Shown here: piece by piece, positions 51,476 to 60,294 of the stretch
Layout of the letters: every line of letters begins with the position of its first letter
Numbering within the stretch: position 1 is the first letter of the stretch
NCBI RefSeq assembly: GCF_014698795.1
Contig: NZ_JACJTR010000034.1
Span: 1-64,000, forward strand
Direction of reading: 5' to 3'
DNA from: Nostoc sp. FACHB-892
Lineage (GTDB): Bacteria > Cyanobacteriota > Cyanobacteriia > Cyanobacteriales > Nostocaceae
Length of the DNA: 64,000 nt
Notes under the pieces: generated by a model
Database searches by the model: none
What the model saw: only the letters and a program-made list of their open reading frames with translations
Told to the model about the DNA's origin: nothing
Made by a program: the position numbers and the translations under genes

Positions 51476-52051
51476 ATGGCATCTACACCTAAAATTCTCG
51501 CCTTTGCCGGCAGCACCCGGATTGATTTTTACAACAAAAAATTGGTAAAAATCGCGGCTGCCTGAGCGCCAGCAGCCGCAGAAGTAACTTATATAGACCT
51601 CCGCGATTTGCCCCTACCTCTTTATGATGAAGATTTAGAAGCTCAAGAAGGACTACCAGCCAACGCTTGGACTTTTAAGGACTTAATGATTTCTCATCAA
51701 GGATTGCTGATTGCTTCGCCTAAATATAACAGTTCACTCACAGCAGTTTTGAAGAATGCGATTGACTGGGCATCCCGTCCAGCCCCAAATGAAGCACCTT
51801 TGGCTGCTTTTGCAGGTAAGGTTGCTACTATTATGAGCGCTTCTCCAGGCGCTCTTGGTGGTTTGCGCAGGTTGGTTCACCTGCGGTCTATTTTGGGAAA
51901 CATCAAAGTTTTGGTACTTCCCGATCAAATAGCAGTATCCAAAGCTTACGAAGCCTTTAATCCTGATGGCACGTTAGTAGATCCTAAACAGCAAGAATCT
52001 ATTGAAAAGCTAGGCGATGGCTTAACAAAAATATTGCTGAAGCTTAATTAA
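51476..52051 (+). pseudogene. NADPH-dependent FMN reductase gene with in-frame stop
   Basis: ATG 51476 reads ASTPKILAFAGSTR, DFYNKKLVKIAAA, then TGA at 51563-51565, and continues in the same frame with APAAAEVTYIDLRDLPLPLY, then KYNSSLTAVLKNAIDWASRP, FAGKVATIMSASPGALGG and a proper stop at 52051. This is a flavodoxin-fold NADPH:FMN (azo/chromate-type) reductase of normal length. The stop sits where relatives often have Arg or Gly, and CGA-to-TGA is one transition. It could be a recent nonsense mutation, a sequencing error, or leave a shorter protein starting downstream (frame from TTG 51608), which would lack the FMN loop. Confidence 0.8.
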
Positions 52052-52068
52052 ATTATTCAATTTGACAG

Positions 52069-52086
52069 TTTTTTGGAGTTCCCTAA
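52069..52086. repeat. Dispersed repeat R1 core, copy 3
   Basis: The 18 bases 'ttttttggagttccctaa' match the end of the R1 copies at 18632-18649 and 21374-21391. Here the repeat lies between the FMN reductase and the large kinase, and its last bases supply the TAG stop codon of the minus-strand kinase gene, so an R1-type insertion or deletion may have set that gene's 3' end. Confidence 0.55.
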
Positions 52087-55000
52087 CTTTGAGCCTGAGC
52101 CAGAATCGGTAAGGTAATCACAAATTCTGTTCCAACGTCCGGAGTAGAATTCACATCCAAAGTTCCACAATGTTTTTCTACAATAATAGACTGAGCGATC
52201 GCTAATCCTAATCCCGTTCCTTTACCAACACCTTTCGTAGTAAACAAGTGGTCAAATACTTTTTGTTTAACTGATTCACTCATGCCTTGACCATTATCAG
52301 CAATCTTCACCTCAATTTGTTTGTTTTGTAATAATGTGGTGGTAATGATAATCCGATTAGGATTGGCTTTAATCTCCCCAAAACTCCGGTCTGTATTTGA
52401 TTCATCCAAGGCATCAATAGCATTCGCCAGGATGTTCATAAATACCTGATTTAATTGACCAGGAAAACATTCTACTTGAGGTAAATTACCATAGTTTGTG
52501 ATAACTTCAATGGCGGGACGTTGTTCATTTGCTTTCAGACGATGTTTGAGAATGAGAATGGTACTATCAATGCCTTGATGGATATTAAAAGGTACTTTGT
52601 AGTCTTGATCGGCACGGGAAAAAGTGCGGAGACTGGTACTGATATTTTTCAACCTATCACACGCTATCGTCATCGAATCAATCATCTTGGGCAAATCTTC
52701 TAAGCTATATTCCAAATCAATTTCTTCGGCATGCTCAATAATTTCCTCATTTGGATTTAGCAGACTTTCTTGGTATAGTTTCAGATGTTTAAGGATATCT
52801 GCAAATACAGGTTTACTTTGTTCAAGGCTAGCAGAAATAAAACCAAGAGGATTATTCATTTCATGAGCTACCCCCGCAACAAGATTTCCCAACGCAGACA
52901 TTTTTTCATTTTGTACTAGTTGAAGTTGAGTTTCTTTGAGATTTTGGAGTGTTTCTTCTAATTGGGTTGCTTGTTGGCGAGTTTCCAGCAGTAGATCGGT
53001 TTGTTGGAGTGCAACTCCCATTTGTGCAGCAATTTGTTGGGCAAATTCAATCTCAGAAGGTTGCCAGTGACGCGGGCGATCGCATTGGTGAATGCAGAGT
53101 AAGCCCCAAAGTTCGTGATCTTGCATAATTGGTATAACCAATGATGCTTTAACATTAAACTGTTGCAAAATTGCCCGATGACAATCTAAAACTTCTGCGG
53201 TTTCAATATCCGATATTGCACAAAAGCGTCCCTGTTTGTACAGGGTTGCATAGTTCTCTCCAAAACAATGGTCTTGAATTTTTACAGCTAAACCAGAAGG
53301 GAATTGAGGTAGGACATCTTCGGCAATAAATTCGCCATATTCGTAATTTACCCCAAGATGAAATTGATAAATTCCGACGCGCGAGACATTAAGGATTGAA
53401 CGAATATTTTGAGTTACTGCACGAAAAATTGCACCTAAATCTAAAGACTCCCGGATCTGATTCACAACATTAAATAAGGTTTTTTGCTGCTGGAGAGTTT
53501 GTTGGATATGTTGAGATTTTTCTTGAGATTCTTTATAAAGACGAGCATTTTCTAGAGAGATGGCAGCTTGCACAGATAACATTTGGATAACTTTGATGCG
53601 ATCGCTAGTAAATACCCCTGCTACTAATTTATTTTCTAAATAGAGAATACCTACTAAATGTCCTTGATTAATAATCGGCGTACAAAGTACACTCTGGGGT
53701 TTAAATTCGAGCAGATATTCTTCAAATAACCCAGCTACATCTGTTTGGCAGTTATCTATAACAACTGTCTTTTGAGTATTTTTGACATAATTGATAATTT
53801 TTCTAGGAATATCTTCACAAGTATCTAGTGATTGTGATTTAAAAATAGTTTTGATGGGATTTGAAAAATTATCTTGGTGATTAATAAAGGTAATTGCCTT
53901 GACTTTTAAGTTTCCATTTTCAGAAAGAATTAAAGCAAATTTTTTTGCCCCAGAGTTTTCGAGAATAATTTTCGTCAGGCTAGCAATAATTTCATCGAAT
54001 TCAATACTACTAGAAATAGCTTGAGCCGCTTTCAGAATAGACATAAAGTCTAAAGTGTTGGAAATGTTGGTTCTACTAATAATGGAAGTTTGACTGGATA
54101 AAGATATCGAACTGTGAGCAATAGGAGCGATGGTTTCTAAGGAATTAAAGCTGAGTTTTTGTTGATGTAGAATGGGTTGGAGTAATTCAGGATAGCGTTT
54201 TTCTAAGTCATCGATTTTAGCTTTTGCTCCCCACCGAGCATAACAGTAGTATGCTTCTTGCATATATCCTTGGGCTGCTTTTTCTTTATCCAGTTCCAGG
54301 TAAAATTTGGCAGTGAGTTCGTTGGCGATCGCTTCTTCTTGCAGATAACCGTTGGCTTTAGCTTCGGCAATGGCGCAATCGTAAAGTTTCATGGCTTCCA
54401 GGTATTTTTCAGCAATTCGCGATCGCTCTGCTTCGACCAGCAAATACTTATGCAAGAAGTTTTCTGAACAGCTTTCTGACCAGATTTTGAGTTGGGCTTG
54501 ATTGGTTTCAATCTGCTGCAAGACATCGCTACGCTCTGCTTCTGTCAAACTTGAATAGCCGTTGCACAAAATGATAGAGCTGTAGTAATAGTAACCAGCA
54601 GAGGTGGTAAATCCTGCACAACCATTCAGAAATTTACCCGCCTCCGTAACATAGTGAATGTCTGGCTTGAACCCCTGAATTAGGCAAGCTCGATGCATTT
54701 GTAAAATGTAATACGTACCAAGTGCTGTGTGAGACTGTAATGCTTCAGAACGCTCAACCCAAGCCTGCTCTAATGTTGCGATTTGTTCTTGCTCATCTAG
54801 AGATTGCGAGAGTTGGTTGACAAAGAAACGGCAGGCTGAAAGGATACTTAGCAAAAAATCATGCTTTAGTTTCTCTCCAATTAGCCAATATTTATCAATG
54901 TCGAGCGCAATATCTGCTAGATTTTCACCTTGAAACAGTCGATTACAAATATTACTGTAGAGGTTGTATCCGGCATGGGGGATTTCTCCAGACTCCACTC

Positions 55001-58000
55001 CCGCAAGAAACCCTTCATAATTAATCTCAGCTGCCCCCTGTATCGGCTTCGCCCACACCTGAATACAGCAACCTAACATAAAGCTAGCCCCTGATTGCTG
55101 AAATTTACTATTGAGCTTATAGCTCAGTTGTAGGGAAAGGTCAGCGAATTCAAGTCCTTGCTGGTACTGACTATGCATCAGTCCAATTAGAAAACCGTAG
55201 GTAGCATAAGCTTTGATTGATTCAGCAGTATTACCCTGCTCAATCGATAAACGGACTGCTCTGAAGGTAGCAAAACTGTACAGGTCGAAATCAGAGACAA
55301 TATAGGCTGGTGGTTGCAGAATAATCAATAATTCGATCGCGGCTCGAACTTCTGGATTAGTTGCAGCAGGCAAATTCAGTAAAGTGGCGATCGGGCGATT
55401 TTTCATGCGTTCTTGAACAACAGCAAACTCTTCTTGAGCTAATTGTTTCAAGCTATATCGATCAACAGTGATACCAAGACTTTGTAAACCTTCCAAACCC
55501 GCCTGGATTGATTCGGAAAATTGCCCTTGCAAGGAATACTGAGTAACCTTTAAAACATAAATTTTTGCTCTATCGATATTTGAGTTGGCAAATTCGAGTA
55601 AGATTAATACCGTTTCTTCTAATAACTGAAAATCTCCACTCATCAATGCGGCTTCTGCTAAATTGAAATGGAGATCAAATACCAGACGATACCCAGAAAT
55701 TTCAGCATCTTTTGTCAGCAATATCCCGACTTGTAAATAAGTCTTTGCCGCTTCATAGGCTGTGGAAGCTTTCGCTTTTTGACCCGCACTTAAATTGAGT
55801 TCCGCAAGCTGTTTTTTCTCGCTTTCATCTTGAAGTAAAAATTTACCAATGTTGATTTGGTTAACTACATCAAAAATTCTGTCCTCTAGTTCTGCGGTTG
55901 ATAGATTTCCTAGCAGTAGTTTGCCGATCTGGTAGTGAGTTGCTTGCTTTTGGCTTTCAGGAATCAAAGAATAGGCTGCTTGTTGAATGCGATCATGCAA
56001 AAATTTATATACAATAATTTCAGAATTGTGTTGAGTAACAGCTTGATTTTCTGACCCAACAAAAAACTTATAAACCTCACTTTGGGGTAAAATTAAACCA
56101 TCCTGTAAGGCACTCCATAAACAGGCTGCTGTTTCTATTTTTGATTGTTGAGAAACAATTGCTAAGGTTTCTAAATCAAACTGATTACCTATGCACGCAG
56201 CTAATTTTAAAACATTTTGAGTTGATTCTGGCAATTTTTGTAATTGTAATGCCATGAATTCAACTACATCACTGACGAGCGATCGCTGACTAATTTCTGC
56301 TATGTCACATTGCCAATGACCTTGCTCATAATTAAAATAAATTAACCCATCTTGATGTAACGCTTTGATAAATTGTATAGCAAAAAATGGATTACCTTGA
56401 GTTTTTTTATAAAGTAATTTTGACAGTGGCAAAGCTAGATTTTCTGTACAATCTAAACTGTCAGCCACTAACTGATTTAATTTGGATTCATTTAGCGGCT
56501 TGAGAGTAATAGTATTAATTTCCGCGCCATTTTTTTGGATGTCATCCAATGTCAACATTAAAGGATGGGTTGCAGAAACTTCATTATCTCGATAAGCACC
56601 AATGAGTAGTAAAGAGGCGTAATTTACCTCACTCATTAAAGATTGCAATAGTTTCAATGAAGCAGAATCAATCCATTGTAAATCATCTAAAAATATTACC
56701 AGTGGATGTTCTTTATCAGTAAATAATTCAATAAATTTTTGCAATAGTAAATTAAATCGATTTTGTGCTGCAATGCCTGATACTTCTGGCACAGGAGATT
56801 GTTTGCCAATAACTAGTTGTAACTCCGGAATCACTTCAATAATTACCTGGGCGTTATCGCCTAATGCTCCAGTAATTTTATTTTGCCATTGTTTGATTTG
56901 TTGATCGCTTTCAGTAAGTAATTGCCCTATTAAATCACGGAAAGCTTGCACAAACGCCGAAAAGGGAATATTTCGGTTAAATTGGTCAAATTTGCCCTTA
57001 ATAAAATAACCGCGTTGTTTGACAATCGGTTTATGAACTTCATTAACTACCGCAGTTTTACCAATACCGGAAAACCCTGCAACTAAGATCATTTCACTGT
57101 TGCCGGCGGCTACTCTCTCAAACGCTTTTAGTAGTTTCTCGACTTCCGTTTCTCGACCATATAATTTTTCTGGAATAATAAATCTGTCACAAATATCTCT
57201 TTTGGCAATTTCAAAATATGTAATTGTTCCGGTTTCTTGGATTTGATATAAACATTCTTCTAAATCATGCTTTAATCCTAAAGCACTCTGATATCTATTC
57301 TCAGCATTTTTTGCCATTAATTTCATGACGATATCAGAGAATACCTGGGGAATATCTTCTCTGTTACCTAATATGAGCGGCATTTTCGCAATGTGACAAT
57401 GCACCAACTCCATTGGATCATCTGATTGAAAGGGTAATTCTCCAGTCAGCAATTCGTAAAAACTCACACCCAAAGAATAAAAATCACTGCGATAATCTAC
57501 CCCTCGGTTCATCCGCCCAGTTTGTTCGGGAGATAAATAAGCTAGAGTTCCTTCTAATAAATTAGGATTAATTATTGTTTGAGTTTCTCTGGGAAGAAGA
57601 GAAGCAATACTAAAGTCGATTAATTTTACTTGTCTTGTTTCGGGATGAATTAAAATATTTGCAAGTTTAATATCTTTATGAATAATATCATGATGATAAA
57701 GATGATTTAAGGTATCGCACAGAGATATTGCAATTTGTAAAAACTTAATTAGATTTTGTGGTTCTCCCCCTATCTTCCCCTCTCTACCCCTCCATTCAGA
57801 AAGGGATACTCCCCCAAAGTCTTCCATTACCAACACATAGCCGTTTTGATAGGGTTCCAAGCTGTAAGTTTGGATAATTCCGGGATAGTTAAGATTTTTG
57901 GTAATGGTGTACTGATTACGAAATTGTACAAGTTCGCTAAAGCTAGGATAAGGATTTTTCAGCAGTTTAATCACCACTGGTAAGGAGTCAGTTTTCCGAT

Positions 58001-58085
58001 ATCCCCGATAAACTAGAGTTCGAGAACCGTTGTAAAGCTCTTCGCTAACTTCATAACCGAGAATACTGACTTGGGTGCTAAACAT
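52083..58085 (-). CDS. HstK-type hybrid kinase with a DXCF cyanobacteriochrome GAF
   Basis: A 2000-residue cytosolic protein, paralogue of the one at 22599-28004. Order: Ser/Thr kinase about 8-285 (IIHKDIKLANILI, DFS), ATPase with P-loop GFSGIGKT, helical TPR-like region to about 1300, GAF about 1350-1510, a second GAF about 1540-1700, and histidine kinase (GVAHEMNNPLGF, His1741; NILANAIDAL; GTGLGLA). The second GAF is absent from the paralogue. It has QDHCFGENYATLYKQGR with a DXCF Cys1607, and LDCHRAILQQFNVKASL with Cys1635-His1636. That 28-residue spacing is as in TePixJ-type blue/green cyanobacteriochromes, so light sensing is likely. An inserted segment SEWRGREGKIGGEP lies in the Ser/Thr kinase. 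Confidence 0.93.
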   Translation of the reverse strand: MFSTQVSILGYEVSEELYNGSRTLVYRGYRKTDSLPVVIKLLKNPYPSFSELVQFRNQYTITKNLNYPGIIQTYSLEPYQNGYVLVMEDFGGVSLSEWRGREGKIGGEPQNLIKFLQIAISLCDTLNHLYHHDIIHKDIKLANILIHPETRQVKLIDFSIASLLPRETQTIINPNLLEGTLAYLSPEQTGRMNRGVDYRSDFYSLGVSFYELLTGELPFQSDDPMELVHCHIAKMPLILGNREDIPQVFSDIVMKLMAKNAENRYQSALGLKHDLEECLYQIQETGTITYFEIAKRDICDRFIIPEKLYGRETEVEKLLKAFERVAAGNSEMILVAGFSGIGKTAVVNEVHKPIVKQRGYFIKGKFDQFNRNIPFSAFVQAFRDLIGQLLTESDQQIKQWQNKITGALGDNAQVIIEVIPELQLVIGKQSPVPEVSGIAAQNRFNLLLQKFIELFTDKEHPLVIFLDDLQWIDSASLKLLQSLMSEVNYASLLLIGAYRDNEVSATHPLMLTLDDIQKNGAEINTITLKPLNESKLNQLVADSLDCTENLALPLSKLLYKKTQGNPFFAIQFIKALHQDGLIYFNYEQGHWQCDIAEISQRSLVSDVVEFMALQLQKLPESTQNVLKLAACIGNQFDLETLAIVSQQSKIETAACLWSALQDGLILPQSEVYKFFVGSENQAVTQHNSEIIVYKFLHDRIQQAAYSLIPESQKQATHYQIGKLLLGNLSTAELEDRIFDVVNQINIGKFLLQDESEKKQLAELNLSAGQKAKASTAYEAAKTYLQVGILLTKDAEISGYRLVFDLHFNLAEAALMSGDFQLLEETVLILLEFANSNIDRAKIYVLKVTQYSLQGQFSESIQAGLEGLQSLGITVDRYSLKQLAQEEFAVVQERMKNRPIATLLNLPAATNPEVRAAIELLIILQPPAYIVSDFDLYSFATFRAVRLSIEQGNTAESIKAYATYGFLIGLMHSQYQQGLEFADLSLQLSYKLNSKFQQSGASFMLGCCIQVWAKPIQGAAEINYEGFLAGVESGEIPHAGYNLYSNICNRLFQGENLADIALDIDKYWLIGEKLKHDFLLSILSACRFFVNQLSQSLDEQEQIATLEQAWVERSEALQSHTALGTYYILQMHRACLIQGFKPDIHYVTEAGKFLNGCAGFTTSAGYYYYSSIILCNGYSSLTEAERSDVLQQIETNQAQLKIWSESCSENFLHKYLLVEAERSRIAEKYLEAMKLYDCAIAEAKANGYLQEEAIANELTAKFYLELDKEKAAQGYMQEAYYCYARWGAKAKIDDLEKRYPELLQPILHQQKLSFNSLETIAPIAHSSISLSSQTSIISRTNISNTLDFMSILKAAQAISSSIEFDEIIASLTKIILENSGAKKFALILSENGNLKVKAITFINHQDNFSNPIKTIFKSQSLDTCEDIPRKIINYVKNTQKTVVIDNCQTDVAGLFEEYLLEFKPQSVLCTPIINQGHLVGILYLENKLVAGVFTSDRIKVIQMLSVQAAISLENARLYKESQEKSQHIQQTLQQQKTLFNVVNQIRESLDLGAIFRAVTQNIRSILNVSRVGIYQFHLGVNYEYGEFIAEDVLPQFPSGLAVKIQDHCFGENYATLYKQGRFCAISDIETAEVLDCHRAILQQFNVKASLVIPIMQDHELWGLLCIHQCDRPRHWQPSEIEFAQQIAAQMGVALQQTDLLLETRQQATQLEETLQNLKETQLQLVQNEKMSALGNLVAGVAHEMNNPLGFISASLEQSKPVFADILKHLKLYQESLLNPNEEIIEHAEEIDLEYSLEDLPKMIDSMTIACDRLKNISTSLRTFSRADQDYKVPFNIHQGIDSTILILKHRLKANEQRPAIEVITNYGNLPQVECFPGQLNQVFMNILANAIDALDESNTDRSFGEIKANPNRIIITTTLLQNKQIEVKIADNGQGMSESVKQKVFDHLFTTKGVGKGTGLGLAIAQSIIVEKHCGTLDVNSTPDVGTEFVITLPILAQAQS

Positions 58086-58533
58086 ACTATGTTTTTCCTT
58101 TTAGATTTCTTCATGCCTTCTCTAATATCAATCATTTGAACTCTGACTGCATTGGTGTAATTAATGATATTCTGATCAAGAAATAATGAAGAATGCTCTA
58201 GAATTTTAATTAGCAATGAAAGTTAAGAGGGATTAGCAAATATAAAGTTTAGCTATCTTGTGCTACGCCGTTCTCCTGTTATCGATGGCAATTGTGGTAC
58301 TTGCTGCCAGAGATTTTCCCATTGGTTGCAGAAATCATCTACGTCGCAAAAAATTTGTGTAACGTCCAGGCGAGATACAAAGAACTTCCAACTAAAAAAA
58401 TATCCCATCCCTGCGGGACGCTAGGCGTAGCAAGATCCCCAAAGGGTACGCATTTAGGGCAGGGAGCAGGGAGCAGGGGGAGAAACTAGTCGTGTTGAGT
58501 CCAGAAATTAAAAAATGGTCGCTGAATTGTAAA
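58086..58533. other. Intergenic region upstream of the large kinase, with repeat R2
   Basis: 448 bases between the start of the minus-strand kinase and the end of the formamidase-like gene. The left 150 bases are AT-rich and should hold the kinase promoter. A short open frame at 58292 has no start context and is not convincing. The right part is the dispersed repeat R2 at about 58387-58510. Confidence 0.45.
58387..58510. repeat. Dispersed repeat R2, copy 2
   Basis: Blocks in order: 'ttccaactaaaaaaatat', 'cccatccctgcggga', 'cgctaggcgtagc', 'ccccaaagggtacgc', 'gcagggagcagggagcag' and 'gagtccagaaatt'. This matches copy 1 at 21258-21366 with an insertion of 'cgctaggcgtagcaagat'-type sequence in place of 'gcttgctt'. 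R1 does not follow here; only a short 'aaaaaatgg' is left. The 'tccctgcggga' part is palindromic. Confidence 0.6.
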
Positions 58534-59499
58534 TTATAAATTCATATTATTGGAGAATATTGATTTTGGTAGCATTCCATGCACACCTTTGTGGGGACTG
58601 TTCACAACTTGAGTGATATGAAAATTCACAGCTAAACTACACAATACATAAGCATCTTCTGGCGACAAATTTGTAAAGCGTTCCAGAAAATCAATCATAT
58701 TTTTTAAAGCTAATTCTAAAGCTTCATCTAAAGTTTGAGCAAAGCCCATTGTGATGATATGAGTTGGAGTTTCAGCAATTGGTGTTGTCAGTTGTAAATC
58801 TTTGCGAAGTTTGAGGGTAATTCTACCGTTCATCGAAGTTTCAATGGCGGTGACATTTACTTCACCGTCTCCCTGTGCAGAATGGCCATCACCAATAGAA
58901 AATAATGCACCTGGTACGAAAATCGGCAAAAATAAACGAGAACCAGCTTGTAGTTCCCGGTTGTCGATATTACCACCGTAAGAACCTGGTGGAACAGAAG
59001 TTCGAGAAGTTTCTGGGGTAGCGACACCAAGAATCCCAAAAAATGGTTTGAGGGGAATTTTTATGCCAGCACCCGCCGGAAATTCCGCGATATTGTTTGC
59101 TAAATCTAGAGGAATGAATCTCAACGCAGGTTGAGAAAACTGATGTGGTAAAGCTCCCCAACCTGTACGAATGGCATTGAAACCGATGGGTAAACTAGGT
59201 GCGATCGCATCTAATTGTACTTCTAAAACATCCCCTGGTTCGGCATCACGCACATAAATCGGCCCTGTTAGTAAATGCGGCCCCCCAGCAATTTTGCGTT
59301 CTGGTAGAAGATTTTGGCAGATATCGAGAAATTCTGGCGTGACAAATTTAGGTGGTGCTTTGTCATAAACGTAGTAACCAGTATAAGTTTCCACATCAAC
59401 CGTATCACCTGAATCAATAGTGAGTGCTGGTTCTAGCAGATGGGAGAAACCACCTAAATGCACAGTTTCTTTTGAGGCTTTTAAAATGTAATGAGTCAC
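58534..59499 (-). CDS. Acetamidase/formamidase-family enzyme
   Basis: A 321-residue member of the FmdA/AmdA family, which hydrolyses formamide, acetamide or similar short amides to ammonia and acid. Family text: GGPHLLTGPIYVRDAEPGDV, GIKIPLKPFFGILGVATP, SVPPGSYGGNIDNRELQ, FSIGDGHSAQGDGEVNVTAI (metal-binding His/Asp region). The C-terminus ends HKGVHGMLPKSIF. It would supply nitrogen or detoxify amides in the cytosol. It lies 23 bases downstream of the nuclease-fold gene, so the two are probably co-transcribed. Confidence 0.88.
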   Translation of the reverse strand: MTHYILKASKETVHLGGFSHLLEPALTIDSGDTVDVETYTGYYVYDKAPPKFVTPEFLDICQNLLPERKIAGGPHLLTGPIYVRDAEPGDVLEVQLDAIAPSLPIGFNAIRTGWGALPHQFSQPALRFIPLDLANNIAEFPAGAGIKIPLKPFFGILGVATPETSRTSVPPGSYGGNIDNRELQAGSRLFLPIFVPGALFSIGDGHSAQGDGEVNVTAIETSMNGRITLKLRKDLQLTTPIAETPTHIITMGFAQTLDEALELALKNMIDFLERFTNLSPEDAYVLCSLAVNFHITQVVNSPHKGVHGMLPKSIFSNNMNL

Positions 59500-59522
59500 G
59501 TTGCTTCACTCCAATTAAAAAT

Positions 59523-60143
59523 TTAAAATTCAGATGAAAGAATGCCTACTAATACTCGTACTAAATCTTCTAAACCTTCAGGAACACGATAAAGTTTAAT
59601 GTCTTCTGTAATTAGCTTTTGTTGTCTATTGAGTGTACCAAATTTCCAGTCATCTCCATTAGTAACTGCGCCAAATAAAATTGATGATTGGTCATCTAGA
59701 GACTGATCCAGAGCTATTAATTCTACTGCTAGCTGTGTAAACCCTCTTCTGATATCTGATTGTTTTGCTTCAATCACCAATAGGGAATTAGATTTATGTA
59801 AATAATAATCCAAAGTACCTTTGAGCTTTTCATCCACATTAATTGGATACTCACTATATAGTTGAGCTTTTGTCTGATCGCAAATTTCGGCAAGGATAGG
59901 AGCAATCATAAATTCTCTGATTGATATCTCAGCCGTTGGGTTAAAAAGCTTTATATTGCGCTGTAAGTAATTTTGCAAAAATTCTAAATAGCTAATATCA
60001 GCAAAGTATCTTGGTAATTCTAGCTCTGTACGATCGTAGCTATACTCAAACTCAGCTACTACATCTATTGTTGGGTTAGTTAACAAAAAGTATTGACTAA
60101 AAGTGTAACTTTGCTCAGGTTTTAAAATTCTATATTTGTTCAT
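59523..60143 (-). CDS. Protein with PD-(D/E)XK-like nuclease fold, unknown role
   Basis: A 206-residue protein of a family that I know only as uncharacterised cyanobacterial. The middle has REFMIAPILAEICDQTKAQL, then LKGTLDYYLHKSNSLLVIEAKQSD read as two blocks, with Asp in GTLDYY and Glu-x-Lys in VIEAK, and a following Gln in RRGFTQLAVEL. That E-D-ExK-Q order is the core of the PD-(D/E)XK nuclease fold found in restriction enzymes and in housekeeping proteins. No methylase or other defence gene is adjacent; its partner is a formamidase-like gene. Nuclease activity is a fold-level guess only. Confidence 0.7.
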   Translation of the reverse strand: MNKYRILKPEQSYTFSQYFLLTNPTIDVVAEFEYSYDRTELELPRYFADISYLEFLQNYLQRNIKLFNPTAEISIREFMIAPILAEICDQTKAQLYSEYPINVDEKLKGTLDYYLHKSNSLLVIEAKQSDIRRGFTQLAVELIALDQSLDDQSSILFGAVTNGDDWKFGTLNRQQKLITEDIKLYRVPEGLEDLVRVLVGILSSEF

Positions 60144-60294
60144 GATTTTTATTGTTAATGAGCTACACCAGAGATATTACGAATTACAATTAGAAATTAA
60201 TAATTGATCTGATTATCTCAATAATTTGCTAAACTCCAACTTTAGGGATAGCAAATAAGAACAATTTGAGCAGGGAATTTGGAGGGGTTGTAGA

